Shown here: piece by piece, positions 1 to 9,074 of the stretch
How the letters are laid out: every line of letters starts with the position of its first letter
How positions within the stretch are numbered: position 1 is the first letter of the stretch
Assembly (NCBI GenBank): GCA_002435755.1
Contig: DIYH01000013.1
Span: forward strand, 124,001-188,000
Length of the DNA stretch: 64,000 nucleotides
Origin: Flammeovirgaceae bacterium UBA6059
Lineage (GTDB): Bacteria; Bacteroidota; Bacteroidia; Cytophagales; Cyclobacteriaceae
Direction: 5' to 3'
Position numbers and translations under genes: made by a program
The notes under the pieces: generated by a model
Database searches by the model: none
Seen by the model: only the letters and a program-made list of their open reading frames with translations
What the model was told of the DNA's origin: nothing

Positions 1-142
1 GGAGTGTCTGGTGCCCCACAGCCGGTCTGAAGCAGTACTGAAAAAAGGAGTCCCACAGCGGACAATCGAATCAATGAATTTGTCAAGGTTGGTCGCATAC
101 TTTGTTTAGTTTTGACGTTGGTACAGGAAAATAAAAGGAATA

Positions 143-1588
143 ATGAAGCCAGACATTCAGTATTTGACGAGCGGTGGTACACAGAAGCTTTTGAGAGCAT
201 TTGTTCTGATCATGATTCTCGGAAATCCATACTTTCTGGTAGGTCAGGGCTATAATCTTACATTTGAGGTCGAGGGACTACCTGCGGGGGAGATATATCT
301 GGGATACCATTTTGGAGACCAGCGATACCTTCAGGATACTGCTCAGGTTTCGGCTGATGGAAAGGTGAACTTCCTAGGCGATGAACCGCTTAAGTCAGGT
401 ATCTATTTCCTGTACAATACCCAATACTATTTCGAATTCATCGCCGGAGAGAATGAATTCAGCTTGAAGACAACCAAAGATGGCGCTTATGGATCACTTG
501 AGATCGAAGGCTCCACAGAGAATGAGATCTTCAAGCAATTTCAACTTGGTATGATAGGCATTCAACAAAAGAAGCAGGAGTTAACGGCCAGCTTGGAGGA
601 GGTCGCTACCAGAGAGGATAGTGCTGCTATTTTCGATCAGATCCGGTCACTTGACACAGAAGCCTCTGAGTTCCGAAAGGGCTTGGCAAAGGCCAATGAA
701 GGAAGCTATGTTTCTGAGATCATCTATCTGATGGAGCGTCCTGAGGTACCTGGTTTTGAAGAGATTGAAGATGAGGCTGAGTTAGCAAGGACCAGATATC
801 AATATTACAAGGACCATTATTTTGATAATATCAATTTATCCAACCCAGCATTGTTGAGAACGCCTGTACTACTCAAAGCTGTGAATGAGTACTTCGATGA
901 AGTGATTTTCCAGCATCCTGATACGATCAATGCTGAGATAGATCACCTGGTAAGCCTTGTGGAGGGTGATGCAGAGTCCTATCGTTTTTGGATGGTTAAG
1001 CTGTTTACCAAGTATCAGCAATCGACTATTATGGGTATGGATGCAGTGATGATCTATCTTGCTGAGAAGTACTATCTGTCAGGAAGAGTAGACTGGGTGG
1101 ATCAGGAATCGATGGACAAACTCAGAGATGAGGTGACCTTCATAAAACCCAATCTGTTAGGAAAAAATGCCCCGTCTTTAAGAGTACTTGATACGCTAGA
1201 TCGACCTTTGGATTTAAGAGATGTTAAGGCTGATTATACCATTTTGTATTTTTATGATCCGGATTGTGGACACTGTAAGAAGAAGACCCCTGTCTTGCTT
1301 GATCTCTACCACGGACTTAAGTCAGAAGGAGTGGAGGTAATGGCCGTATGTACCGTTACCGATACCGAAAAATGGAAAAAGTATATCAATGAAATAGGCC
1401 TGGATTGGATCAATGCTGCTGATCCTTATTATAGAAGTAACTTCAGAAGAGATTACAATGTCCGCAGCACGCCGACGATATTTGTGGTTGACAAAGACAA
1501 AAAGATCATTGCTAAGAAGTTGGATGTGGACCAGCTCGCAGATTTCATCCAACAGCATCGAGCGCGAAGCAACGCGTCAAGTGATTAG
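143..1588 (+). CDS. Secreted thioredoxin-fold protein (TlpA/AhpC-TSA type, DUF4369/DUF5106-like)
   Basis: A 481-residue envelope protein. An N-terminal hydrophobic stretch (about residues 17-35) looks like a signal peptide. Residues about 36-110 form a beta-rich region of the DUF4369 kind, followed by a charged helical middle (about 120-330, DUF5106-like) and a C-terminal thioredoxin domain (about 345-475) with the redox motif CGHC near residue 375, in the context FYDPDCGHCKKKTP. A cis-Pro region (RSTPTIFVVD) is also present. Proteins of this build in Bacteroidota are periplasmic thiol-disulfide oxidoreductases; substrate unknown. An AAGGAA Shine-Dalgarno-like run lies 6 bases before the ATG. 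Its stop codon overlaps the stop of the convergent amidohydrolase by four bases. Family assignment is firm; exact role is not. Confidence 0.88.
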   Translation: MKPDIQYLTSGGTQKLLRAFVLIMILGNPYFLVGQGYNLTFEVEGLPAGEIYLGYHFGDQRYLQDTAQVSADGKVNFLGDEPLKSGIYFLYNTQYYFEFIAGENEFSLKTTKDGAYGSLEIEGSTENEIFKQFQLGMIGIQQKKQELTASLEEVATREDSAAIFDQIRSLDTEASEFRKGLAKANEGSYVSEIIYLMERPEVPGFEEIEDEAELARTRYQYYKDHYFDNINLSNPALLRTPVLLKAVNEYFDEVIFQHPDTINAEIDHLVSLVEGDAESYRFWMVKLFTKYQQSTIMGMDAVMIYLAEKYYLSGRVDWVDQESMDKLRDEVTFIKPNLLGKNAPSLRVLDTLDRPLDLRDVKADYTILYFYDPDCGHCKKKTPVLLDLYHGLKSEGVEVMAVCTVTDTEKWKKYINEIGLDWINAADPYYRSNFRRDYNVRSTPTIFVVDKDKKIIAKKLDVDQLADFIQQHRARSNASSD

Positions 1589-2628
1589 AGGATCACTTCA
1601 AGTTCTTCTTTCTTCATATCCAACCAGTCGAGTGTTGACTGAAAGTAGATGTTGTCACGATCAGCGTCTTTTAGGTTCATTTCATCAATGAACTTTCCGA
1701 TTTCCAGATCACCTAACGGAAAGGGATAATCTGACCCAAGCGTTACTTTTTCAGAACCTATCATATCCAAAATGTACTTTAGATAGTTAGGATCATGGGT
1801 GATACAGTCCACCCAAAACTTACCTAAGTAATCTCTAGGATTCACATTATTGTGTACAGCAACAAGATCCGGTCTACAGTTAAAGCCATGTTCGATCCTG
1901 CCTAATGTAGCCATAAATGATCCACCTGCGTGCGAAAAATTGACCCTGAGATTGGGATACCGCTCAAACACACCTCCAAAGATCATGGAGCACATGGCAC
2001 GTGTGGTCTCTGCTGGCATCCCCACTAGCCAGGGAAGCCAATACTTCTCGATGTGTTCTGAACCCATCATTTCCCATGGGTGAATCATGATGGCCATTCC
2101 CAGATCCTGGCATGCCTCAAAGAAGGGAAAAAAGCGTGTCATGCTGAGGTTCTGGTTATTGATGTTACTGCCTATCTGAATACCTTTCAGGCCTAGTTCC
2201 TCTTTGCAGCGTTGTAACTCTTTAATGGCCAAGTCAATATCTTGCATTGGTAATGTTCCCAGGCCGATATAATGCTTGGTTCTTGTTTTGGTCAGTTCCG
2301 CAATATGATCGTTCAGGAACCTGGAGAGCTCTAGCGTATCTTCCGCTTTGGCCCAATAACTAAACATCACAGGAATGGTACATACGACCTGATACTGTGT
2401 GCTGAACTGATCATATTCAGTGATGCGGATGTCAGGGTCCCAGCAGTTAGCCCCTATCTCACGAAAGAACCGGTCACCCTTCATCATCCTGGCGAAACCC
2501 TCTCGATGATGTAGCAAGTGAATGAAACCATCATAACCGAATTTCTTGCTGAAATCCGGGAGTCGCTCGGGAATAATATGCGTGTGCATATCTATCTTGA
2601 GCCGATCATAGGAATGCTTAGAGGCCAT
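1585..2628 (-). CDS. ACMSD-like amidohydrolase (2-amino-3-carboxymuconate-6-semialdehyde decarboxylase family)
   Basis: A 347-residue metal-dependent hydrolase of the amidohydrolase-2 (ACMSD) subfamily, the usual length for the family. The metal ligands are visible: DMHTH near residues 13-17, a conserved His in MIHPWEM near the middle, and the C-terminal Asp in LGSDYPFPLG. The family decarboxylates 2-amino-3-carboxymuconate semialdehyde in the kynurenine or nitrobenzoate route; related enzymes decarboxylate other aromatic acids. No other kynurenine-pathway gene is in the window, so the substrate rests on similarity alone. The start is fixed by the metal-binding HxH, since the next Met lies inside that motif. 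It stands alone, convergent with the thioredoxin-fold gene. Confidence 0.85.
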   Translation of the reverse strand: MASKHSYDRLKIDMHTHIIPERLPDFSKKFGYDGFIHLLHHREGFARMMKGDRFFREIGANCWDPDIRITEYDQFSTQYQVVCTIPVMFSYWAKAEDTLELSRFLNDHIAELTKTRTKHYIGLGTLPMQDIDLAIKELQRCKEELGLKGIQIGSNINNQNLSMTRFFPFFEACQDLGMAIMIHPWEMMGSEHIEKYWLPWLVGMPAETTRAMCSMIFGGVFERYPNLRVNFSHAGGSFMATLGRIEHGFNCRPDLVAVHNNVNPRDYLGKFWVDCITHDPNYLKYILDMIGSEKVTLGSDYPFPLGDLEIGKFIDEMNLKDADRDNIYFQSTLDWLDMKKEELEVIL

Positions 2629-2677
2629 GGGTTAATGCTTGTTGTCAGCTAAAATTAACCTGACTTGATGAATGGCA

Positions 2678-3901
2678 CTATGGATTTTGACAAAAGGTTG
2701 GTCGCAGATCCTCTGCCAGATCAAGGCCTAACCGAAGTGCATGGTCCAGCTGCTCACAAGCTTCAGAATCATTTCCTGATAGATGGAGACAAATGGCAAA
2801 GTTGTAGTATACCGCAGGTGTGGTATTGTCATGTATCAGATAGTACTCATAAAGATCATTAGCCCTTTGATATTGTCTGATGGCCTGATAGCTATCTGCT
2901 TGAAGGTAGTAGTTTTGAATGAGGCTTTCGTCCAGGCGCAGTGCTCTTTGATAATCGGAAATGGCTTCCTTATGACGCTTTAATCTTGCATAAGTGCGCC
3001 CTCTGTCTGTGAATACAATGGCATTTTTGTCGTTGATATCCAATGCCAGGCTATAGTCGATCAATGCGCCATCGTAATCCTCTGATTGAAACTTTTCGTA
3101 AGCTCTACTTACAAAAGGTGCAGGGTTACTCACTTCCGCGAACATCGATGCGTATTGATCATCGGATATTTCAATCAACCGTGAAAGATTGTAGATGAGT
3201 GTACCATTCTCAGGGTCGATAGCTATGCCTTTCTTAAAAGAAGTTATGGCGTTGACACTGTCACCAGACAAGAGATATGTCTGCCCAAGATTATTGTAGT
3301 ATTGTGGTTCGTCGGTGTTTAGAGAAATAGCTTCATTAAAACTGGAAATAGCCTGTGTATATTGCTCCATTCCCTGATAAGAAAGCCCTATAAGGTGGTG
3401 CAAATCTGCTTCCATACGATTGATAGTACTTGCACCTGAAATTGTGCCGTCAGGACCAGCTTTGTAATAAACTGTCGTGGTTTCATATGATCGCTCTTCT
3501 TTAAGGATAATATTAGCATCTGCTACAGCCTGCTCGTAATTGCCTAATTCATAGTGTAATGTAGCCTTCTTGAATCTTGCCTCAATATTACCAGGGTCTA
3601 ATTGGATCACCGTTTCATAATCCACGAGTGCTGCAAAAGGGTTTTTCTGAGCTTCGCGTACCATGGCTCTGAGATAGTAAGCTTCAGGATAACCTGGGTT
3701 AAGGAGAATGGAGTTTGAGATGAGACTGTCGGCTATGGCAATGTTTTCTCTGTCAAAAGCTATGTAGGCTTGGTTGTAGTTACTCATAGCCATTCTATTA
3801 CGCTGAAAGGCGCTTTGGGGCACTTTAACTGACTGCCCCATCAACTGAGACGTACACAGAAGAAGAATACAGGGCCATATGAGAAGTATGCGATGGGACA
3901 T
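2678..3901 (-). CDS. Secreted TPR-repeat protein
   Basis: A 407-residue protein with a signal peptide (residues 1-22, ending in MGQS) and about eight tetratricopeptide repeats. Several are textbook, such as the one with YYNNLGQTYLLSGD and the one with AIVFTDRGRTYARLKRHKEA. TPR arrays form right-handed superhelices that mediate protein-protein contacts; this one should act in the periplasm or at the outer membrane. One inter-repeat insertion around residues 135-155 (TVYYKAGPDGTISGAS) breaks the regular spacing. Its 3' end lies about 50 bases from the start of the ACMSD-like gene on the same strand, so co-transcription is possible. Partner unknown. Confidence 0.85.
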   Translation of the reverse strand: MSHRILLIWPCILLLCTSQLMGQSVKVPQSAFQRNRMAMSNYNQAYIAFDRENIAIADSLISNSILLNPGYPEAYYLRAMVREAQKNPFAALVDYETVIQLDPGNIEARFKKATLHYELGNYEQAVADANIILKEERSYETTTVYYKAGPDGTISGASTINRMEADLHHLIGLSYQGMEQYTQAISSFNEAISLNTDEPQYYNNLGQTYLLSGDSVNAITSFKKGIAIDPENGTLIYNLSRLIEISDDQYASMFAEVSNPAPFVSRAYEKFQSEDYDGALIDYSLALDINDKNAIVFTDRGRTYARLKRHKEAISDYQRALRLDESLIQNYYLQADSYQAIRQYQRANDLYEYYLIHDNTTPAVYYNFAICLHLSGNDSEACEQLDHALRLGLDLAEDLRPTFCQNP

Positions 3902-3942
3902 TCTGGTAAGAAAGGCATACGAAAAATAAGCGTAGTGGTATA

Positions 3943-3950
3943 TAGTTTTG
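3943..3950 (+). promoter_or_regulatory. Candidate Bacteroidota -7 box (TAnnTTTG)
   Basis: TAGTTTTG matches the Bacteroidota -7 consensus and lies about 75 bases before the first of the two paralogous lipoprotein genes. No clear -33 TTTG was seen at the expected distance, so this is only a candidate. Confidence 0.35.
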
Positions 3951-4024
3951 TTATTGTTGTAACAAAATTAGAATTAACGTATTGTTGTTTTAAATTACAT
4001 GAATCAACTTCGAATAGCGAATAA

Positions 4025-4570
4025 ATGCGTAATACATTGAGGCATTTAGGTATTGTGGCAGTCTTGTTAGTTTTGGCTAGCTGTAGCCAAGATGAGGGTA
4101 CGTTAACCCGGGACAGCCCTATAATTGGTACCTGGGACCTGGATATGATCGTCTACAATGATTTTCCTGAGGGTTTTGGCAACAATGATGGTACGATTAT
4201 TTCTGCCGAAGACCTTAAAATCGACAGGTTGTCATATCGATTCTATCCGGACGGTACCTTTACAAGTGTTTCTGATATACAAGACAAGAGCTGGGCCGTA
4301 AATGGTGAGTTCAATTATATAAGAGAGTCCTTAGAGTTAGATGTATTTGATATATCCGAACAAGAAGAGTTGGTTGTAGCAAGATGGGGAAGCTTAGTAG
4401 ATGATAGTAGGATAGAGATGAACATGAGTGTGGATGTACTGGCTTTGCCGAATGAGGTCCTGGATACACTAACTGCTGAAATAAGCGAAAAGGACTTTGA
4501 ACTTTATGCATTACCGGTGACCGCCAAACTTTATTACTTTTTCGATAAATCGGACATTGGCTCGCTCTAG
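4025..4570 (+). CDS. Lipocalin-like lipoprotein, paralogue 1
   Basis: A 181-residue lipoprotein. The signal peptide ends in the lipobox LASC (Cys near residue 20), predicting SpII cleavage and lipid anchoring. The mature part begins SPIIGTWDL, the pattern of Bacteroidota lipocalin-like domains: G-T/S-W followed by a run of beta strands, here with YRFYPDGTFTS. It is a paralogue of the next gene: both share SPI-x(2-3)-W-(D/E)-L-(D/E), then a conserved PxGF-x(2)-N motif, then a similar C-terminal strand pattern around LPA/LPNEV. No enzymatic motif is visible. Probably a small ligand-binding or structural envelope protein. Confidence 0.75.
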   Translation: MRNTLRHLGIVAVLLVLASCSQDEGTLTRDSPIIGTWDLDMIVYNDFPEGFGNNDGTIISAEDLKIDRLSYRFYPDGTFTSVSDIQDKSWAVNGEFNYIRESLELDVFDISEQEELVVARWGSLVDDSRIEMNMSVDVLALPNEVLDTLTAEISEKDFELYALPVTAKLYYFFDKSDIGSL

Positions 4571-4667
4571 AATTCTAAACAAGCTGGTTATGATTGGGTT
4601 TTGACATATGTGGCCTGACCAATGTGCTTAATCAAAAGATGAGAAATCTTATTTGAAGTAACAAAAT

Positions 4668-5225
4668 ATGGTGAATATGAAGAGTATTTTAACAGTGTGC
4701 ATGCTACCAATGTTGATGTTAACTGTGATCAGTTGTGGTGATGATTCAGATCCGGAACCGGTAAGTCCGATTGTAGCATCATGGGAACTTGAAGTTGTAT
4801 CAATTTCAAATTACCCTATGGGATTTGAGACTAATGCGCAACTCTTTCCACCTGAAGTTGTCGGAATTGATTTCAGTCCAGAATCCTGGACATTTAGTCA
4901 AGACGATACTTACTTAATTGAAATAGAAAATCCTGGCTTTAACTTCACAGAAATCGGAACTTATGTCTTCGAAGGTTCATCTTTAGAGCTAATTCCGGAT
5001 GAGTTTAATGGTCAAATAACAGATTTTGAAGTTTCAGAGATAACTGACGCGAATTTGGTTTTGAGCTTTGAGATTTCGAGAAATCTTTATACCAACGCTT
5101 TTATCGAACAAATAGTCGCATTACCCGCTGATTCTGTGGTTGCTGATTCTGTGTTTGCAGCCAATTTGGTAGAAGGGATTCAACTGACTAGTAACCTGAT
5201 TTTTGAGAAGCGAGACACTGAATAA
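4668..5225 (+). CDS. Lipocalin-like lipoprotein, paralogue 2
   Basis: A 185-residue lipoprotein with a lipobox VISC near residue 23, followed by an acidic GDDSDPEP linker and a WELEVVSISNYPMGFETN start that parallels the upstream gene. The two genes are about 100 bases apart on the same strand and look like a tandem duplication that has diverged widely. The GTG-like alternative starts are ignored; the first ATG gives two Met residues (positions 1 and 4), and the second is equally plausible as start. No function can be assigned beyond an envelope location. Confidence 0.72.
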   Translation: MVNMKSILTVCMLPMLMLTVISCGDDSDPEPVSPIVASWELEVVSISNYPMGFETNAQLFPPEVVGIDFSPESWTFSQDDTYLIEIENPGFNFTEIGTYVFEGSSLELIPDEFNGQITDFEVSEITDANLVLSFEISRNLYTNAFIEQIVALPADSVVADSVFAANLVEGIQLTSNLIFEKRDTE

Positions 5226-5408
5226 TGGCATTATAGTTTTCAGCAACGATGATACAAAAGGCTGAGCTTACCCAAGCTTATTGTCAGATGCCGGTAGACC
5301 TTTGATAAGAGTAAATCGGGATAGATAATCTAATCAAGTTCATTTCAATTCACTTCAACCATGAATAACTATTATGCAAATAAGTAATCGAACTACTTTG
5401 TTCACACG

Positions 5409-7808
5409 CTACCGCTTAACTACCCTCAGCGTACTAAATCTTTCTCCTTGAGAAAGCCTTAAGAAGTATATGCCTGATCGCAGGTAACTGATGTTTATTG
5501 TTTGTTCGAGCAAATTACTTCTTTTAGGAAGCATCTGAGTGAAATGTTTTTTCCCTGTTGGGTCATAGATTTCCATCATGACATATGATAACTCCTCATT
5601 TCTTATAGTTAAGTTGAGTGTGCCCCCGGATGGGTTAGGGTAGAGGCTAACCTCACCAGCTATGCTCTTTCGTATACCAGCAACGGAGCGCACGAAGATG
5701 GTAAATGCGGCATTATCAACACAAAGGTCGATACCAGAACCAGTGACAGTATAGGTCGTAGTTTGCGCAGGGTTTACAATGATCTGCGGCCCAAGTTGAT
5801 TATCGATACTACCATCATCAGCATTCCACTGGAATATGCTAGCGCCGCTAGCGTTAATTTCCACTTGGTCACCTGGATTGATGATCAACCTATTGCTGTT
5901 GATTTGGACAGAAGAGTTCATACCTACTTCCGGTTGGATATCGAGCGCGATATTAGTACCCCAGGTCAAAGCATAAGGATTCCATTCATTGAAACGGTTA
6001 AGTTCCCAACTAGTCGCAAGGGTGGAACCACCATCGGGGGAAGTCTTGATGGCCACAGAGTCACCTCTCTCATAATTTTCGAACAATACGCCCACCTGGA
6101 AGGCAGCACCGAAGAGTGGCACCTGGCCACTAAAGACCACCGTGGTGGGCTGATCATTGTCAATGTCTTCCTGAATCTGTTGTATTAACACTGACTGTTG
6201 ATCGAGCACCGCAGCGGGGCTTGACTGTGGGCCCCTGGCGTTCCAGACCACAACAGTTACTTCCGCATCATCTCTGGAGGACTCTGCATGCGCAAAACTG
6301 ATGTTGACCGAACTTAGATTTTCATAGCCTAGGTCATTGAGATAGAACTCTGATACTGCTTGCGTCAACTGACTGTTATGGCCTGCTAGGAAACCGGATG
6401 GATTTGTGAGTAACGTATCTCGATAAGTGTCTGGCATTGGCAGACTGACCAGAGCACCCTCATAGTTGTCCAGTGTATTGCAAACGCCTTCAGCAGATAC
6501 CATGATATAGCCTTCTTTTGTAAGTGGTTCGGCTGAGCCAATTTTGTTACTTACGGTTAATGAGACCAAATAAGTACCCTCTTGATCATATTGCACAATG
6601 GGATTGCGTTCGTTTGATTGACTCGGCGATCCGCCTTCGAAGGCCCATGACCATTCACTTGGAAAGTTGGTACTCAGGTCTGTGAATCGCACCTCACCGC
6701 CATTGAGTACTAGCTGCTTATCCGAGCGGAATTCAGGATTAGGGATTTCTGTCACCTCATCTACGCATACCGTAGAATTGGCCAAAGAGGCCCTTCTTGG
6801 GCTAACTTCCATGACCGCTCTCATACGCGCCTTCTGTCCTCTGGTGAAAATGTTCATACAGGCGTCATCAGAGTAGTCCATATAGTTTGCGATCATATCT
6901 TGTGTACCGCAGCTCGCTTTGCCTAGCGGGCAACCACGGGTAGGACCTGATTGCTCAGGTGTATCGCCAACAAAATCATCAGCACCGCATGGGCCATCTC
7001 CCCAAATGTGTCGCAGACCTAAGAAATGACCCACTTCATGTACTGTGGTTCTACCCTTGTTATAAGGTTCGGACATAATAGGAAAATCCCCTTTCTCGCT
7101 AGAGCCAAAGCTTGTATACTGCACAACAACTCCATCGGTATTGGATGCACCACCGCTTTCGGGTATACCTTGTAAACTCGACTCACTGGGAAACTGAGCA
7201 TACCCAAGAAGAAGCTCGTTTTCACCAGTGAAGTCCACCGTCCACATATTAAGGTATTGATTAGGGTCCCAACTAGTGGCTGGCTTGAGTATACCTTCAA
7301 TATCATTTCTTGTCCAGGCGTTGCGGTTCCCGTTATATCGATTTACTCCCGGCTCGGCCAACTCTTCACCATCTGGGCCTAAAGCAGCCAGACAGAACTC
7401 AATCTCAATATCCGCACCATCAGGATCATCGTTTTCGCCACGAGTATCTACCTGCCGTCTAAAATCTTCATTGAGCACTTCTATTTGGGAACTGATCTGC
7501 TCAAAGCTTAAATTCTTTCCGGAACCTACCGATTCACCGCTGTGTACAACATGTACTACTACCGGGATGGTAATGATTTCAGTTTGTAGCCTTCCAACCC
7601 TGGCTAGTTGCTCATACTCTTGTAGTTTCTGCTGGATCTTGATTTCCAGTTCATCAATGCTCCTATAGTTCCTAAATTTTAGTCTGTTGAGACTGTCCTG
7701 TACCATTACATCACAGGTGCGTATATCAGGTACTGCCTTTATCTGACCTTTCAATGTCAGAGAGAACAAACCTAAACTCAGAATCAGAAAGACAAAAACA
7801 CTTTTCAT
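5409..7808 (-). CDS. Secreted M43 (pappalysin-type) zinc metalloprotease with PKD domain and T9SS sorting signal
   Basis: A 799-residue secreted protease. Order: signal peptide (1-21); propeptide-like helical stretch; M43 catalytic domain with the zinc motif HEVGHFLGLRH near residue 257 and the downstream MNIF Met-turn region near 320; a PKD-like domain (about 365-435, with WSWAFEGGSPSQS); a galactose-binding-like beta region; a second Ig-like domain with TTTYTVTGSG; and a C-terminal type A T9SS sorting domain (last 75 residues, YPNPSGG through GIYFLRL). It should be exported by the Por secretion system and held on the surface or released. It is the last gene of the SusC/SusD operon, one base after the preceding lipoprotein gene, which implies that it cleaves proteins whose peptides the SusCD pair imports. 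Confidence 0.92.
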   Translation of the reverse strand: MKSVFVFLILSLGLFSLTLKGQIKAVPDIRTCDVMVQDSLNRLKFRNYRSIDELEIKIQQKLQEYEQLARVGRLQTEIITIPVVVHVVHSGESVGSGKNLSFEQISSQIEVLNEDFRRQVDTRGENDDPDGADIEIEFCLAALGPDGEELAEPGVNRYNGNRNAWTRNDIEGILKPATSWDPNQYLNMWTVDFTGENELLLGYAQFPSESSLQGIPESGGASNTDGVVVQYTSFGSSEKGDFPIMSEPYNKGRTTVHEVGHFLGLRHIWGDGPCGADDFVGDTPEQSGPTRGCPLGKASCGTQDMIANYMDYSDDACMNIFTRGQKARMRAVMEVSPRRASLANSTVCVDEVTEIPNPEFRSDKQLVLNGGEVRFTDLSTNFPSEWSWAFEGGSPSQSNERNPIVQYDQEGTYLVSLTVSNKIGSAEPLTKEGYIMVSAEGVCNTLDNYEGALVSLPMPDTYRDTLLTNPSGFLAGHNSQLTQAVSEFYLNDLGYENLSSVNISFAHAESSRDDAEVTVVVWNARGPQSSPAAVLDQQSVLIQQIQEDIDNDQPTTVVFSGQVPLFGAAFQVGVLFENYERGDSVAIKTSPDGGSTLATSWELNRFNEWNPYALTWGTNIALDIQPEVGMNSSVQINSNRLIINPGDQVEINASGASIFQWNADDGSIDNQLGPQIIVNPAQTTTYTVTGSGIDLCVDNAAFTIFVRSVAGIRKSIAGEVSLYPNPSGGTLNLTIRNEELSYVMMEIYDPTGKKHFTQMLPKRSNLLEQTINISYLRSGIYFLRLSQGERFSTLRVVKR

Positions 7809-7809
7809 A

Positions 7810-8289
7810 TCAATCTCCAGTACCCACTACTTCATAAATAAACCGATAACTACCACCTTGAAAGAATATCTCAGTGGTCATATCTCGTTCGTCTACTGAC
7901 TTGACAATAAATGGAAGTTTGAAATCTGCCAATATAGGAACAATCATTTCTAAAGTGGCACTAGCGTTGACGAAGGACCAGGTGTCTCTCACAAGCTCCT
8001 GAGGCTCTTCTTCATCACATTTCTGATTTCCATTGTCTACCACAAACCGCTTCTCAGGATTATTGTAGAAGATGAACAGATCATCGAACGCACAATCATC
8101 TGGCACAAGAAAGCTCCCGGTAGGTTTGCCGTCCTCAAGTATCTGTATAGCCCTCATACGCCAGGTTTTGCTCGTCTCTCCTGTGAAGATTCGAGAGTAA
8201 GTCGCAGGTGTTACTGTCACCTCCTCTTCACACCCTAAAAAGGTGATGCCCAAAATCAATATGACAAGCAGTTGTAGATTCTTCATCAT
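7810..8289 (-). CDS. Small operon lipoprotein (lipocalin/DUF5004-like)
   Basis: A 159-residue lipoprotein with signal peptide and lipobox FLGC (Cys near residue 20). The mature region starts with a KTWRMRA segment and a Cys-containing loop (DDCAFDD, NQKCDEE), a pattern seen in lipoproteins encoded with SusD proteins. It overlaps the preceding gene by four bases and is followed after one base by the metalloprotease, so translation is probably coupled. Likely an outer-membrane accessory of the SusCD complex; no catalytic motif is seen. Confidence 0.75.
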   Translation of the reverse strand: MMKNLQLLVILILGITFLGCEEEVTVTPATYSRIFTGETSKTWRMRAIQILEDGKPTGSFLVPDDCAFDDLFIFYNNPEKRFVVDNGNQKCDEEEPQELVRDTWSFVNASATLEMIVPILADFKLPFIVKSVDERDMTTEIFFQGGSYRFIYEVVGTGD

Positions 8290-9074
8290 CTTACATTTGG
8301 TATTAAGCGTATGGTCACTGTTGGGCTTCCCTCAAAATCTACCAATTCGATGTTGAGGGTGATCACATCGTCATTCGGATTGATGAACCCGTCTCCTTTG
8401 ATAGTGGCCAACTCATCATCTAAAGTAGATTCTTCCTGTTCTGGGATAGTGATTGTATTGTCAAAGTTGTCAGTGAAAGTAAGTGTCCGCTCTCGTGGAA
8501 AATCTCCCAGTTCTTCGATGTTGATATCCCAGTTGGACAGCTGATACTCGCGGCAATCAAAGCTGGTTACACTCAAGTTGGAGATAGGAGAGGCGTTGGA
8601 AGCTCCTGTGCCTGTATAGCTTCCACTAAGAATGCATTCGTCCAATATGGTGAATGTGGCTGTTCGGCCTATCTGGCTATCGCCTTGACCTATGGCTATG
8701 TCATCAGGGCTCACATTATCAATGGAAAATTCAATATCAGACGACTCTAGTATGTTGTTGGCATTGTTGATCAGCTCAATCTCTACGGAGGCCGAGTGCG
8801 TGCCACGGCGGATGACTGCCCGGCCTTTTTCAGATACGAACCTATAGTCGACACCTTCTCTCGCATCTCCACCGACACTATACAATACCTCAATGTTTGA
8901 CTCTGGTGTTGGACCAGCGTAATGTACTGGTATCTCTATGATCTCTAGTTCGCTCTCAGGTGCAGAAGCAGCCTGTTCGGAGAAGCGCACGAAGAATGGT
9001 CCATCAAATATGATAGGCTCCTGTTCGCATCCACAAGTGATCAATAAGGCAATAAGGAATACTAGCTTTCTCAT
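8286..9074 (-). CDS. Operon lipoprotein with Calx-beta-like domain
   Basis: A 262-residue lipoprotein. An upstream in-frame extension of 30 basic residues exists, but it lies inside the SusD gene and precedes the obvious signal peptide MRKLVFLIALLITCGCE, so the ATG that overlaps the SusD stop by one base (TAATG) is chosen. Residues about 30-135 resemble a Calx-beta or DUF4843-type domain (GVDYRFVSEKGRAVIRRGTHSASVEIELI). The C-terminal half has a Cys-bearing beta region (LDECILSGSYTGTG). Such proteins travel with SusD in Bacteroidota and are presumed surface or periplasmic accessory binders. Coupled on both sides to its neighbours. Confidence 0.8.
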   Translation of the reverse strand: MRKLVFLIALLITCGCEQEPIIFDGPFFVRFSEQAASAPESELEIIEIPVHYAGPTPESNIEVLYSVGGDAREGVDYRFVSEKGRAVIRRGTHSASVEIELINNANNILESSDIEFSIDNVSPDDIAIGQGDSQIGRTATFTILDECILSGSYTGTGASNASPISNLSVTSFDCREYQLSNWDINIEELGDFPRERTLTFTDNFDNTITIPEQEESTLDDELATIKGDGFINPNDDVITLNIELVDFEGSPTVTIRLIPNVR

